NCBI GenBank assembly: GCA_003615045.1
Contig: ML014141.1
Span: 1 to 64,000, forward strand
Reading direction: 5' to 3'
Origin: Caulochytrium protostelioides
Taxonomy: Eukaryota > Chytridiomycota > Caulochytriomycetes > Caulochytriales > Caulochytriaceae
Length of the DNA: 64,000 nt
Shown here: positions 31,515 to 39,902 of the stretch, in pieces
How positions within the stretch are numbered: the first letter of the stretch is position 1
Layout of the letters: every line of letters starts with the position of its first letter
The notes under the pieces: generated by a model
The model's input: the letters and a program-made list of their open reading frames with translations, nothing else
Told to the model about the DNA's origin: nothing
The model's database searches: none
Made by a program: the position numbers and the translations under genes

Positions 31515-34500
31515 ATGGGGGGCTCCTTGCGCGGGCCGCTGAGCCAGCTCTTCGTGGGCACTGAGGGCAGCAGCGCTGACAAGAGCTCCATCCAGGAGAA
31601 CCTCTACGTCGGCCTGCGGGCGCGCGACCTGGAGGGCGCGCTGTGGGTGCTCGCGCTTACGGCCAAGAAGAACGGCAAGGTCCGGCTGCACAAAGTCGTC
31701 GAGAACGAGGGCGCGCGGTTCGCCATCGCCAAGTCATGGCCCCTCGAGGAGATCCGCTCCGTCGAGTACGAGGGCAAGACCATGCTCACGATGCAGATCG
31801 GCAGCAAGTTCTACACGTGGTCGCTCGACACGCCCAACGACCGCATCGAGCTCGCTTACCTGCTCAACCAGCTCAATGGCCAAGCCGCTGGGAAGGCGCC
31901 GCCGCTCAAGCTCATCGGGTTCGATGCCGAGCTGCTGGAGGAGCAGATGGCCATGGTGAACGCACAATCGCCCGCCCGCGTCCATGCGAACGAAGCGAAC
32001 GCGGCCGCCGCCGCGGGAGCGAGTGGCGTGGGGGCGGCGAGTGCTGCGACGCCGACGCCCGCGGCCGGCCCGGCAACAACCGCGCCCACGAGCCAGCCGA
32101 GTGCCACGCTCGCATCGTCGGCATCTTATGCGACGGAGAGCATGTCAACGCCGCCTCCCGCATCAGCCTCCGGATCTGCATCTGTGTCAGCAACGACGTC
32201 GGCCGCCAAGCTGCCGAAGGCCGATCGCATCAAGCCGAGCCGCGTGCCCTTCCGATCGCGTTCGGGACAGGACGCCGCCGCCGCCGCCGCCGCCATCGAT
32301 CCGGCCTCGGCCGCCCTAGGCGGTATGGCCACGGCCGCTCTGGCACAGGTCACCGAGACCGACGTGGCGAGTGAGGAGGGCGACGAGGCGGCGATGCCGG
32401 ACTTGACCGTCGACTTGGCCGAGTACCTCAACGACTTCCACTGGGAGGAGTGCGACAACGCCGCCGACCTGGAGGCGCGGCTCTCGGCGGAGCTGCTCGC
32501 GCTCGAGGCGGCCAACGTGCATGCCATTATCGGGAGCGAGGCACCCGCCAACGCGATCATTGCGAACGCGCAGACCGCCTCCGCGGAGCTCTCCTCGGTC
32601 CGCAATTGGCTCGACCACTTCCTCAGCCAGCTGAGCGAAATGGATGCCGATATCCACCAGATCGAGGTCAGCAACAAGACGATGCAGATCACGATGCGCA
32701 ACCAGCGGCGGCTCGTCGAGACAGTGGAGCGCCTGCTCGCGACGTACTGCGTGGCACCCCAGGTCCTCGAAACCCTGCAGACCGCGGCGCTCGACACGCT
32801 TGACGGCATTGCCGCGTCCGAAGACGCGCTGCGCCACGTGCTCGTCGTGCTGCAGGCGAGCCAGACCGAGGAGTTTGCGGGCATGCAAGCCGTCAAGGAT
32901 CAGAAGGCTCTCTACCAGGGCTGCGCCAACAAGTACGTCGTGCGCTTACTAGACCACCTGCGCGCTGAAGCAACGAAGGCGTGCAAATCGATCACGGCCG
33001 ACGTCGTCAAGCGGCCCCCCAAAACTGCCTTCAAGCTGTGGCCCTTTCTGCTCGTGGAGATGCAGCTCTACCCAGCGCACCGACTGCTGCGGTACTGCAA
33101 AGACATCGATGCGCGGCGGCACCTCGATATGCAGATCGCCTTCTCCCAACAGATCCGCGGGTGCTATACCCTCGAGCTGCAGGAGCTCGTCCACGTGCTC
33201 CGCGCGATGCTGCCGACCTCCCATGACGGCGCCGGCGGCGGGGGCGCCGGCTCGGGCTCGGGCTCGGGCGGCGCCAAGGGCCACCGCCCGTATGGCCGCG
33301 AAATGTCCAGCAGTGGTGCGCAGACGCTCGGGCTCACAGGCCCCAGCATGCTCGCCGTCGGGCTCACGGGTCCCGGGCCGAGCGGCGCCCACGAGTCGGG
33401 CGACGCGGAGATGGAGTTCTCCTTTGTCCGCGCGACGCCGCCCAGCCTCTCCTCGTCGGCGCTGAAGGGCGTGTCCCGCCTCGCGGACCGCCGGATGGGG
33501 CTGCTGAGCGGCGGCGGTGGCGGCGGCAGCAAGAAGCCATCGCGCGCCGCGCTGCTCGGCCGCACCAAGCGCGGCGGCGACGACGGCGTGTGGGACGACG
33601 ACGCGAGCCAGAGCGCCGTCGCGACGCCGACGGGCGAGCTCGACGGCGGCCGCGGCGTCGGTTCGGTCGGCGATGCGGTCGACCAGGCGCTGCAGCAGCT
33701 GCTGTCGGCGGTGTCGGCTGCGATGACCCGCCACCAGAACGTGCTGATGGACGTCTTCTCTCTGACGGCGTCGCTCAGCCACGCGTCCGAGGCCGCACCC
33801 GCGCCGGCGGATGACGCGGCCGCGGCGCCCGTGGCGAAGCGCGATGTGCTGGAGTGGCAGAGCCGTCTCGACCAGCCGCGCGAGGTCATCAAAGACGTCA
33901 AGATCAACAAACGCATTGGCGACCTGATGAACACGGCGTTCGGGGACTATGCCGCCGAGCTAGATCGGTTTGCGGACGCCATCTGCCAGGTCGAGCCGAC
34001 GTTCGCAGTTCGCTGCTTGGTGCGTCTCGAGAAGCTGCTCGTGCAGTATGAAGCGACGTGCTATTCGTATTTGATTGTGCAGCTGCAGGGCCTGCACGCC
34101 AGGTTCCTGGAGCTGTACGGCCAGTACATCAACGGCCAGGTCGAAGCGATCGGCGGTGTCCGTGCGCAGATGGTGAGCGCCGTGCGCAGCAGCAAGGACA
34201 AAAAGATGGGCGTGCTGGCGTGCGTCCGTGTGTTCCCCTGGTTCGTGGCCGCCATGGAGCGCGACCTGGGCGACTTGCCTAAGTCCAAGACGCGGTCCAC
34301 CGTCGAGTTTGCGTATGAGCGGCTCTCGAAAGCCATCTTTGACTGTCTCCGCGGCTTCCAGACCCTCGAGACCTTCGGCCAGGCGAGCGGGTCCCGCGAC
34401 GGGCTCAACCATCCCGAGCATACCGGCGGCAGTCTGTTCGCGGGCGACCACCACGCGGGCATGGCGTCGGCGTCCGATGAGAAGGAGACGTATAACACGC

Positions 34501-35006
34501 ACATCTTCCTCGTTGAGAACATGCACCACCTGTACAACGAGCTGCGGCTGCTCAAGCTGCCGGTGCTGACGCCACAGATCAAGTATGCAAAGGCGCAGTA
34601 TGATCTGCACTTCGAGGCGTACTGCTCGCGCGTGATCCGCAAACCGTTTATCAAGCTCTTTGAGTTCTTTGAAGGCATCCAGACGCTGCTCAAGACGCAT
34701 GGACCCGAAGAGATTGCGTTCTACATGCAGTACAACAAGAGCCAGCTGCGGGACGTCTTGCACAAGCACACGGCACGCGATGTCCGTAAAGGCTTGGAGA
34801 CCATGTACAAGAAGATCCAGAAGCACTTCACCGAGGAGGAAAGCCTGCTCCAGGTCTTGTGGCACGGCGTCCTCGAAGCGCTGCTGAAGCAGGTCCAGCT
34901 GTTTACGTCGCTCATTGCCCTCTGTTACCCGGGCAGCAAGATCGAGCTCGAGTTTACCGCGCAGGACATTCTCAACTTTATGTCCGAGGGCGTGGACACC
35001 TCGTAA
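31515..35006 (+). CDS. SEC3: Exocyst complex subunit Sec3 (EXOC1)
   Basis: A 1163-aa tethering subunit that marks secretion sites on the plasma membrane. Residues ~25-140 form the Sec3 PH-like domain that binds PI(4,5)P2 and Rho/Cdc42 GTPases ('RSVEYEGKTMLTMQIGSKFY', 'DRIELAYLLNQLNG'). An Ala/Ser-rich linker with a Lys/Arg patch follows (about 150-270). A coiled-coil start ('LSSVRNWLDHFLSQLSEMDA') and the helical-rod Sec3_C region run from about 300 to the end. The C-terminus is very close to animal EXOC1: 'EEESLLQVLWHGVLEALLKQ', 'ALCYPGSKIELEFTAQDILN'. A Gly/Ser-rich insert lies at about 575-720. Single exon, true ATG. It diverges from XPB and runs in the same direction as SPAG6, with a 1.5-kb gap. 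Confidence 0.95.
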   Translation: MGGSLRGPLSQLFVGTEGSSADKSSIQENLYVGLRARDLEGALWVLALTAKKNGKVRLHKVVENEGARFAIAKSWPLEEIRSVEYEGKTMLTMQIGSKFYTWSLDTPNDRIELAYLLNQLNGQAAGKAPPLKLIGFDAELLEEQMAMVNAQSPARVHANEANAAAAAGASGVGAASAATPTPAAGPATTAPTSQPSATLASSASYATESMSTPPPASASGSASVSATTSAAKLPKADRIKPSRVPFRSRSGQDAAAAAAAIDPASAALGGMATAALAQVTETDVASEEGDEAAMPDLTVDLAEYLNDFHWEECDNAADLEARLSAELLALEAANVHAIIGSEAPANAIIANAQTASAELSSVRNWLDHFLSQLSEMDADIHQIEVSNKTMQITMRNQRRLVETVERLLATYCVAPQVLETLQTAALDTLDGIAASEDALRHVLVVLQASQTEEFAGMQAVKDQKALYQGCANKYVVRLLDHLRAEATKACKSITADVVKRPPKTAFKLWPFLLVEMQLYPAHRLLRYCKDIDARRHLDMQIAFSQQIRGCYTLELQELVHVLRAMLPTSHDGAGGGGAGSGSGSGGAKGHRPYGREMSSSGAQTLGLTGPSMLAVGLTGPGPSGAHESGDAEMEFSFVRATPPSLSSSALKGVSRLADRRMGLLSGGGGGGSKKPSRAALLGRTKRGGDDGVWDDDASQSAVATPTGELDGGRGVGSVGDAVDQALQQLLSAVSAAMTRHQNVLMDVFSLTASLSHASEAAPAPADDAAAAPVAKRDVLEWQSRLDQPREVIKDVKINKRIGDLMNTAFGDYAAELDRFADAICQVEPTFAVRCLVRLEKLLVQYEATCYSYLIVQLQGLHARFLELYGQYINGQVEAIGGVRAQMVSAVRSSKDKKMGVLACVRVFPWFVAAMERDLGDLPKSKTRSTVEFAYERLSKAIFDCLRGFQTLETFGQASGSRDGLNHPEHTGGSLFAGDHHAGMASASDEKETYNTHIFLVENMHHLYNELRLLKLPVLTPQIKYAKAQYDLHFEAYCSRVIRKPFIKLFEFFEGIQTLLKTHGPEEIAFYMQYNKSQLRDVLHKHTARDVRKGLETMYKKIQKHFTEEESLLQVLWHGVLEALLKQVQLFTSLIALCYPGSKIELEFTAQDILNFMSEGVDTS

Positions 35007-36543
35007 TCTGCCGCGTGGTTGTCCGAACGATCCATCCCATGCTGCTCAACTCCGTTATCTGCATTTTGAGGGTCTGGATGCGCTATCGCGTGACACCTGA
35101 CGCGCTTTGGAGAAATCTCGATGCGCTATATTCCATTTTCTATCCCGACGCCTGCGAGTTGTTGTTGGTAGGGAGGGATCCGCGATGTGACACGAGCGGG
35201 CTGTCTGCTGCCTCTTGACGCGGCATCGCCCCCGTGTGATGATCCCGTCCCAATGAAGGTTGCCGACCCCGCACCCGCCATCCTTTCGACCGTCACCACG
35301 GCCACGATGGCCTCAGAGCCGATGGGACGAGCGATGGGCCGACGGCGCGGCGGCGGCGGCGAGAGCCGGCGAGACCGAGCCGCGTTCCCGCGTGTCGGGT
35401 CGGCCCCTCGGGAGGGTCGCCGCGCCTGGGCGGAGTTTCACGCGCGGGATCGGCCACGACCCGCGCGGCGGTGGCGGCGGCGGCGGCGTTCTAAACCGGT
35501 CCGGACGGCCGCCATGTCCGCCAGCCCAGCCCAGCAAGGCGGGCGGTGAACCCACGCCGCGCTGGGCCCAGCCGGCGGCGGGTCCGTCTCTGGCGGCGAT
35601 CGCCGCCGTGCCGACCCCGTCTCCGCGGCTGCTCCCGCGGACCGCGGCGGCCGACCGACGCGGGACCCTCGACGGCGCCCCAGTCGATGAACATAACAAG
35701 CAATCACAAGAGCGCTGCGGATCCATCGGCGGGGAAACATCACCTCCGCTGGCCCCCGTGGCCGGTGCGCGCGGGGATGGCTCACGGCCACGCGGAGCTG
35801 AGCTGCACCGCACGGCGTCGTCGAGCGGCGGCGACCGTGCTGCTTGCGGGTGAAGACGCCGTGCGCGATGCGCAGCGACCGACGCGGTCTCGCCGATAGG
35901 GCCTGCGGCATGCGGGGCGCCGTCGCCGCTGGCGGCGCCGTCACGCGACGCTGACGCTGACGCTGACGCTGACGCCGACGCTGACGCCCGCATCAGACCC
36001 TTCGATGCGGTGAGGGTGCCTCGTGTCGCCGTCGCCGCAGGTGTTCGCGGTGAACGCCGGGAGGATCGGCAGAACGGCAGACAGGCGGGCCGGCGGAACC
36101 GGCGGATTTCCGGTTCGTCCTGAGCGCATGGACACACCGACGGCGGACCGACCGGCGGCTCCGGCCCAGGAGGGTCCGAGCGGGGGCGCTCTGTCTCTGC
36201 TCGCACGCCGACACATCGTGAAAGTGAGAGGATTCCATGGACCCGAGAGGTCGGCAGCGAGTATGAAATCGATGGAGCTGGGAGGCCAGCACCGTAACGG
36301 ACCTGCGAGACGGATCGATCAGGTAGTTTCGGCGGAAGGCCATCGCCGAAACCGGTAGACTGCGATCGAGCGCGTGATCGCCGCTGCATGCCTCCCCCCG
36401 TGCCTCGCTTCGTGCCGATCCTTACTTTTTTTCCCTCTCGGCAGGTCCCCCCATCGCTTCCTTGTTGATACGATCGACGCCGTCGACCTTGTGATTTATA
36501 CTTCATTCCGACCGCCGTCTCGCCCCCGCCCGCATCGACCACC
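35007..36543. other. Intergenic SEC3 / SPAG6 with hexamer repeat
   Basis: 1.5 kb with the SEC3 3' end and SPAG6 upstream region. A GACGCT array lies at 35948-35989, and a short GGC run near 35468. A 410-codon minus-strand frame (35313-36545) spans it but begins inside SPAG6 and is Arg/Pro/Ser junk. The last 130 bases before SPAG6 are lower in GC (TTTATACTTCATTCC about 45 bases before the ATG), the best candidate core promoter/leader. Confidence 0.5.
35948..35989. repeat. (GACGCT)n hexamer microsatellite, 7 copies
   Basis: Seven tandem hexamers, one carrying a T to C change, located upstream of SPAG6. Such arrays also encode Asp-Ala or Ser-Ala dipeptides elsewhere in this genome, but here no gene continues on either side. 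Confidence 0.85.
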
Positions 36544-38175
36544 ATGGCTTCCTCGATTCAGCGGACGGTCCAGAACGTCCTGGACAAGTACCAGAAGGAC
36601 CGGCTGGCGTTCACCCAGGTCGTGGCCAACCTCGCGCTCCGCGAGTCGAACATGGAAGCGCTGCAGACGTCCGGGATCATCAGTCTGCTGCGGCCGCTGC
36701 TCGCGGACACGGTGCCGTCCATCCAGCAGTGCGCCGCCCTCGCGCTCGGGCGCCTCGCGAACCACAACGAGGAAGTTGCCGAGGCGATCATCGCGAGCAA
36801 GATTCTGCCGCAGCTGGTGTTCAGCCTCTCCGAGCAGAACCGCTTCTACAAGAAAGCGGCGGCGTTCGTGGTGCGCGCGATCGCCAAGCACTCGCCGCAC
36901 CTCGCGAAGGCGACCGTGGACGCGGGCGCGCTGACGGCGCTCACGAACTGCCTCGAGGACTTCGACCCGACCGTCAAGGAGTCCACGGCGTGGGCCATCG
37001 GGTACATCGCGCGCCACAACGCGGAGCTCGCGCACGCCGTGCAGGAAGCCGGCGCGATCCCGCTGCTCGTGCTGTGCATCCAGGAGCCCGAGCTCTCGCT
37101 GCGCCGCATCGCGGCGTCCGCGCTGAGCGACATCGCGAAGCACTCGCCGGAGCTCGCGCAGGCCGTCGTGGACGCGAACGTCATCCCCCTTCTCGCGCCG
37201 CTCGTGAACACGCAGGACAACAAGCTGCGCCGCCAGGTCTGCGCCGCGCTCGCGCAGATCGCGAAGCATACCGTCGACCTCGCCGAGAACGTCGTCGAGG
37301 CCGACATCTTCCCGACCGTGTTCACGGCGCTGCGCTCGCCGGACCTGCACGTGCGCCGCAACGCCGCGACGCTCATCTGCGAGATCACGAAGCACACCGT
37401 CGAGCTCGCGCAGCTGGTCGTCAACTCGGGCGGCATCGCGGCCGTGGTCGCGTACGTGAGCGAGTCCGAGGGCCCCGCCCAGCTGCCCGCCATCATGACG
37501 CTCGGCTACGTGGCTGCCTTCCTCGAAACGCTCGCGCTGGCCGTCATTGTCGCGAAGGGCGTGCCCGCCCTCATGGACGCGCTCGACGACCGCCACCCAG
37601 ACTACATCCGCGCCGCCGCTGCGTGGGCGCTGGGTCAGATCGGCCGCCACAACTCGGAGCACGCGAAGGTGCTCTGCGACGCGGCGGTCATTCCCAAGAT
37701 GCTGCACCTCGCGATTGCGACGAGCCCCGCGGCCGCCGCGGCCGCCGGCCTGCCGTCCGCGGGCCTCTCGGCCGAGCAGAGCGACCTCCACACGAAGGCC
37801 AAGCGGGCCCTCAAGGCCATTCTCGAGAAGACGCTGGACATTGCGGCGCTCGATCCGGTGCTCCAGCTGAGCACGCCGCCCAACATCCTCAAGCACATCG
37901 TGCACCAGATCGCGAAGGTGCTCCCGCACAACGTCGTCGCGCGCCGCGCCTTCGTCACGTCGGGCGGGCTCCAGCGCATCCAGGAGATCAGCCACGCGTA
38001 CGCCAAGGACGCGCACGGTGCGGTGCTCGCCGAGTTCATCACGGCCATCAACGCCTGCTATCCGGAGGAAATCATCCGCTACTACTCCCCGGGCTACACG
38101 GCAACGCTGCTCAACAAGCTCGATGACGTGGCGAACCTCGCCGCCAACGAGGGGCCGGCCGCCGTAGTCTCTTGA
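36544..38175 (+). CDS. SPAG6: Axonemal central-apparatus armadillo protein SPAG6/PF16
   Basis: A 543-aa armadillo-repeat protein of the C1 microtubule of the flagellar central pair, needed for motility. Armadillo repeats fill the sequence. Landmarks nearly identical to animal and algal orthologues include 'SLSEQNRFYKKAAAFVVRAI', 'CLEDFDPTVKE', 'LVLCIQEPELSLRRIAASAL', 'SDIAKHSPELAQAVVD', 'AAAAWALGQIGRHNSEHAK', and the C-terminal 'INACYPEEIIRYYSPGYTAT'. An Ala/Gly/Ser insert of about 30 aa after 'LAIATSP' lies between repeats and explains the slightly greater length than the ~510-aa animal protein. Perfect ACCACCATGG start, single exon. Its presence implies a motile, 9+2 flagellated stage. Confidence 0.98.
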   Translation: MASSIQRTVQNVLDKYQKDRLAFTQVVANLALRESNMEALQTSGIISLLRPLLADTVPSIQQCAALALGRLANHNEEVAEAIIASKILPQLVFSLSEQNRFYKKAAAFVVRAIAKHSPHLAKATVDAGALTALTNCLEDFDPTVKESTAWAIGYIARHNAELAHAVQEAGAIPLLVLCIQEPELSLRRIAASALSDIAKHSPELAQAVVDANVIPLLAPLVNTQDNKLRRQVCAALAQIAKHTVDLAENVVEADIFPTVFTALRSPDLHVRRNAATLICEITKHTVELAQLVVNSGGIAAVVAYVSESEGPAQLPAIMTLGYVAAFLETLALAVIVAKGVPALMDALDDRHPDYIRAAAAWALGQIGRHNSEHAKVLCDAAVIPKMLHLAIATSPAAAAAAGLPSAGLSAEQSDLHTKAKRALKAILEKTLDIAALDPVLQLSTPPNILKHIVHQIAKVLPHNVVARRAFVTSGGLQRIQEISHAYAKDAHGAVLAEFITAINACYPEEIIRYYSPGYTATLLNKLDDVANLAANEGPAAVVS

Positions 38176-38640
38176 TTGATCTAAAGATGGATATAAATTG
38201 CAGTCGACGGGACGACGCGCGAGCGCATGCCAGCGTCAGGCGGGCTTCGGGGTGGTTGCGGGCTTGGCCTTATGGGCCGTCTGTGCAAGCACGCAGACGG
38301 GGCCCTCGCCGGGGGCATCGGAGGTCGGGCCAAGCACTGACGTCATGTCGCACCGGCAGGTCACACCGGTCGATCGCCCCCATAAAAGGAGCGCGCTCCC
38401 CCCGTCACGGCCGCACCCATTGGCGCACCCACGGTCGTCGTCGGCGGTGAGACGGCGTTCCTCGACGACGGCGACTCCATCAATCCCTCGCTCATCGTGA
38501 TATGCTAGGTTCAGGCCATCACGCTGTGTTGCACGTCTCTGCTCGGTGTCTCACGGTCACGCTCTCGCCGCCGATCCTGTGTCCGATCAGAGACCGCCTG
38601 ACGGACGCCGCGTCTCAGGGCGATCCGTAGTTTCTCTTCC
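38176..38640. other. Intergenic SPAG6 / membrane-anchored Hsp20-like gene
   Basis: 465 bases on the same-strand junction. Directly after the SPAG6 stop is a short AT-richer stretch (about 38175-38205) likely to serve polyadenylation. The remainder shows no coding signal and presumably holds the promoter of the next gene. Confidence 0.45.
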
Positions 38641-39621
38641 ATGAGCACAATAGCCGGCCAGCGGCCCCGACGCCGGGCCAGTGCGCCCGCGACGGCGCCA
38701 CGGCGCCGATCCACCACGCCGTGGTGGATCCTGCCGCTGCTCTTGGCGCTCAGCCTGATCGCCGTGCACGCGACCATGGGCACCGTCCCGCAGGCCGACG
38801 TCCGCGCCGACCTTGCGGAGCAGCAGCCCCTGTCCGTGCCGCTGCCCGCGACGCCCGAGGCCGCCCCGGCAGCGGCGTCGGACCCGTCCTACTTGGCGCG
38901 CATCCTGCACGGCGTCAAGGAAATGTCCGCCGACGCGCTGACGAACGCGCACAGCACCGCGATCCGGCTGCGGCCCGGCATGCACCTGCGCCACACGGAG
39001 CACGTCTACGTCTACCTGATGGACATGCCCGGCGTGCACGTCGAAGCGGTTGACGTCACCGTCACGGGCGACATCCTCCTCGTCGAGGCCGAGGTCGCCT
39101 GCGAGCCGCGCGAGGACCACGCGCTCGTCGCGTTCGACCCGTCAGCCTACCAGAAGGACCCGCTCTGCGTCGAGCGGCACTTTCACGCGTCCCTGCTCAT
39201 CCCCAACGACGCGCTCAGCCACCCGCCCGAGATCTCCCTCTTCCAGGGCGTGCTCCGCATCGTGATGGACCGCACCCCGCCCGACGTGGCGCACCACCGC
39301 GGCCTTGCCCGCGTCGTGCGCGTGCTCGGCTCCGCCCTTGACGAGACGCGCCACTGGCTCACGAGCTGGCAGGCGGCGCCGTCCGGACCGGCCGCGTCAG
39401 GCCGTTCGCGCCGGGACGCCAAGGGCGCCATGGCGGCCGAGGACTACGTCGGCAAGCGGGGCCCGATCACGCGCGCGCGTCTCGCTCGGCCGCCGGTGGG
39501 CGGCAGTCCCGCCGCGGGCGTCGGGGAGATCGATGATGACCCGGCCTTGCGGAACCCGTGGTGGAAGCTCCGGACGCCGACGGCAGACGACCTGGATCCC
39601 CCCGAGACCGCTGCGACGTAG
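38641..39621 (+). CDS. Membrane-anchored alpha-crystallin/Hsp20-like protein
   Basis: A 326-aa protein. Residues 1-26 are Arg-rich. Residues 28-46 ('WWILPLLLALSLIAVHATM') form one membrane span or uncleaved signal anchor. Residues ~117-214 match the alpha-crystallin fold in pattern: 'YVYLMDMPGVHVEAVDVTV' (the D-M-P-G-V opening of small heat-shock proteins), 'DILLVEAEV', 'ERHFHASLLIPNDAL', and a closing 'FQGVLRIVMDRTPP' in place of the usual G-V-L-x-I/V. The tail is Arg/Gly/Pro-rich and ends in acidic residues. The positive-inside rule (Arg-rich N-terminus) predicts the crystallin domain in the ER lumen or outside the cytosol. Most small heat-shock proteins are soluble and cytosolic, so the anchor is unusual. 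A p23/CS-type fold is the alternative for the beta domain. True ATG, single exon. Confidence 0.72.
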   Translation: MSTIAGQRPRRRASAPATAPRRRSTTPWWILPLLLALSLIAVHATMGTVPQADVRADLAEQQPLSVPLPATPEAAPAAASDPSYLARILHGVKEMSADALTNAHSTAIRLRPGMHLRHTEHVYVYLMDMPGVHVEAVDVTVTGDILLVEAEVACEPREDHALVAFDPSAYQKDPLCVERHFHASLLIPNDALSHPPEISLFQGVLRIVMDRTPPDVAHHRGLARVVRVLGSALDETRHWLTSWQAAPSGPAASGRSRRDAKGAMAAEDYVGKRGPITRARLARPPVGGSPAAGVGEIDDDPALRNPWWKLRTPTADDLDPPETAAT

Positions 39622-39902
39622 GCGGGGTCGTTCGGAGACGATGCGAGCTGGGTGAACCAGCCGTCACACCGGCGCGTCCCAACGACGGCCGATGACCATC
39701 AAAGTGGGCATCGATCCGGTTCTGTTCAGCGGACTCTCCTGATCGCCCACGGCCCTCGTTTCGGACGACGTTTATTTGTTACCGTTTTTCCATTTTTAAT
39801 GATTGGTTGATTTCATGGTGTTCAAGGTTTCTTTGACCCATCGCGTCGTTCATGACGCTCTACATGCCAGACAAGGCACAATAAGTGTGAGACCGCGTCC
39901 GT

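Noticed and set aside
35313..36545. 410-codon minus-strand frame upstream of SPAG6
   Set aside because: It starts on the reverse complement of the SPAG6 start region, crosses its promoter and a microsatellite, and has Ser/Arg/Pro composition without codon bias.
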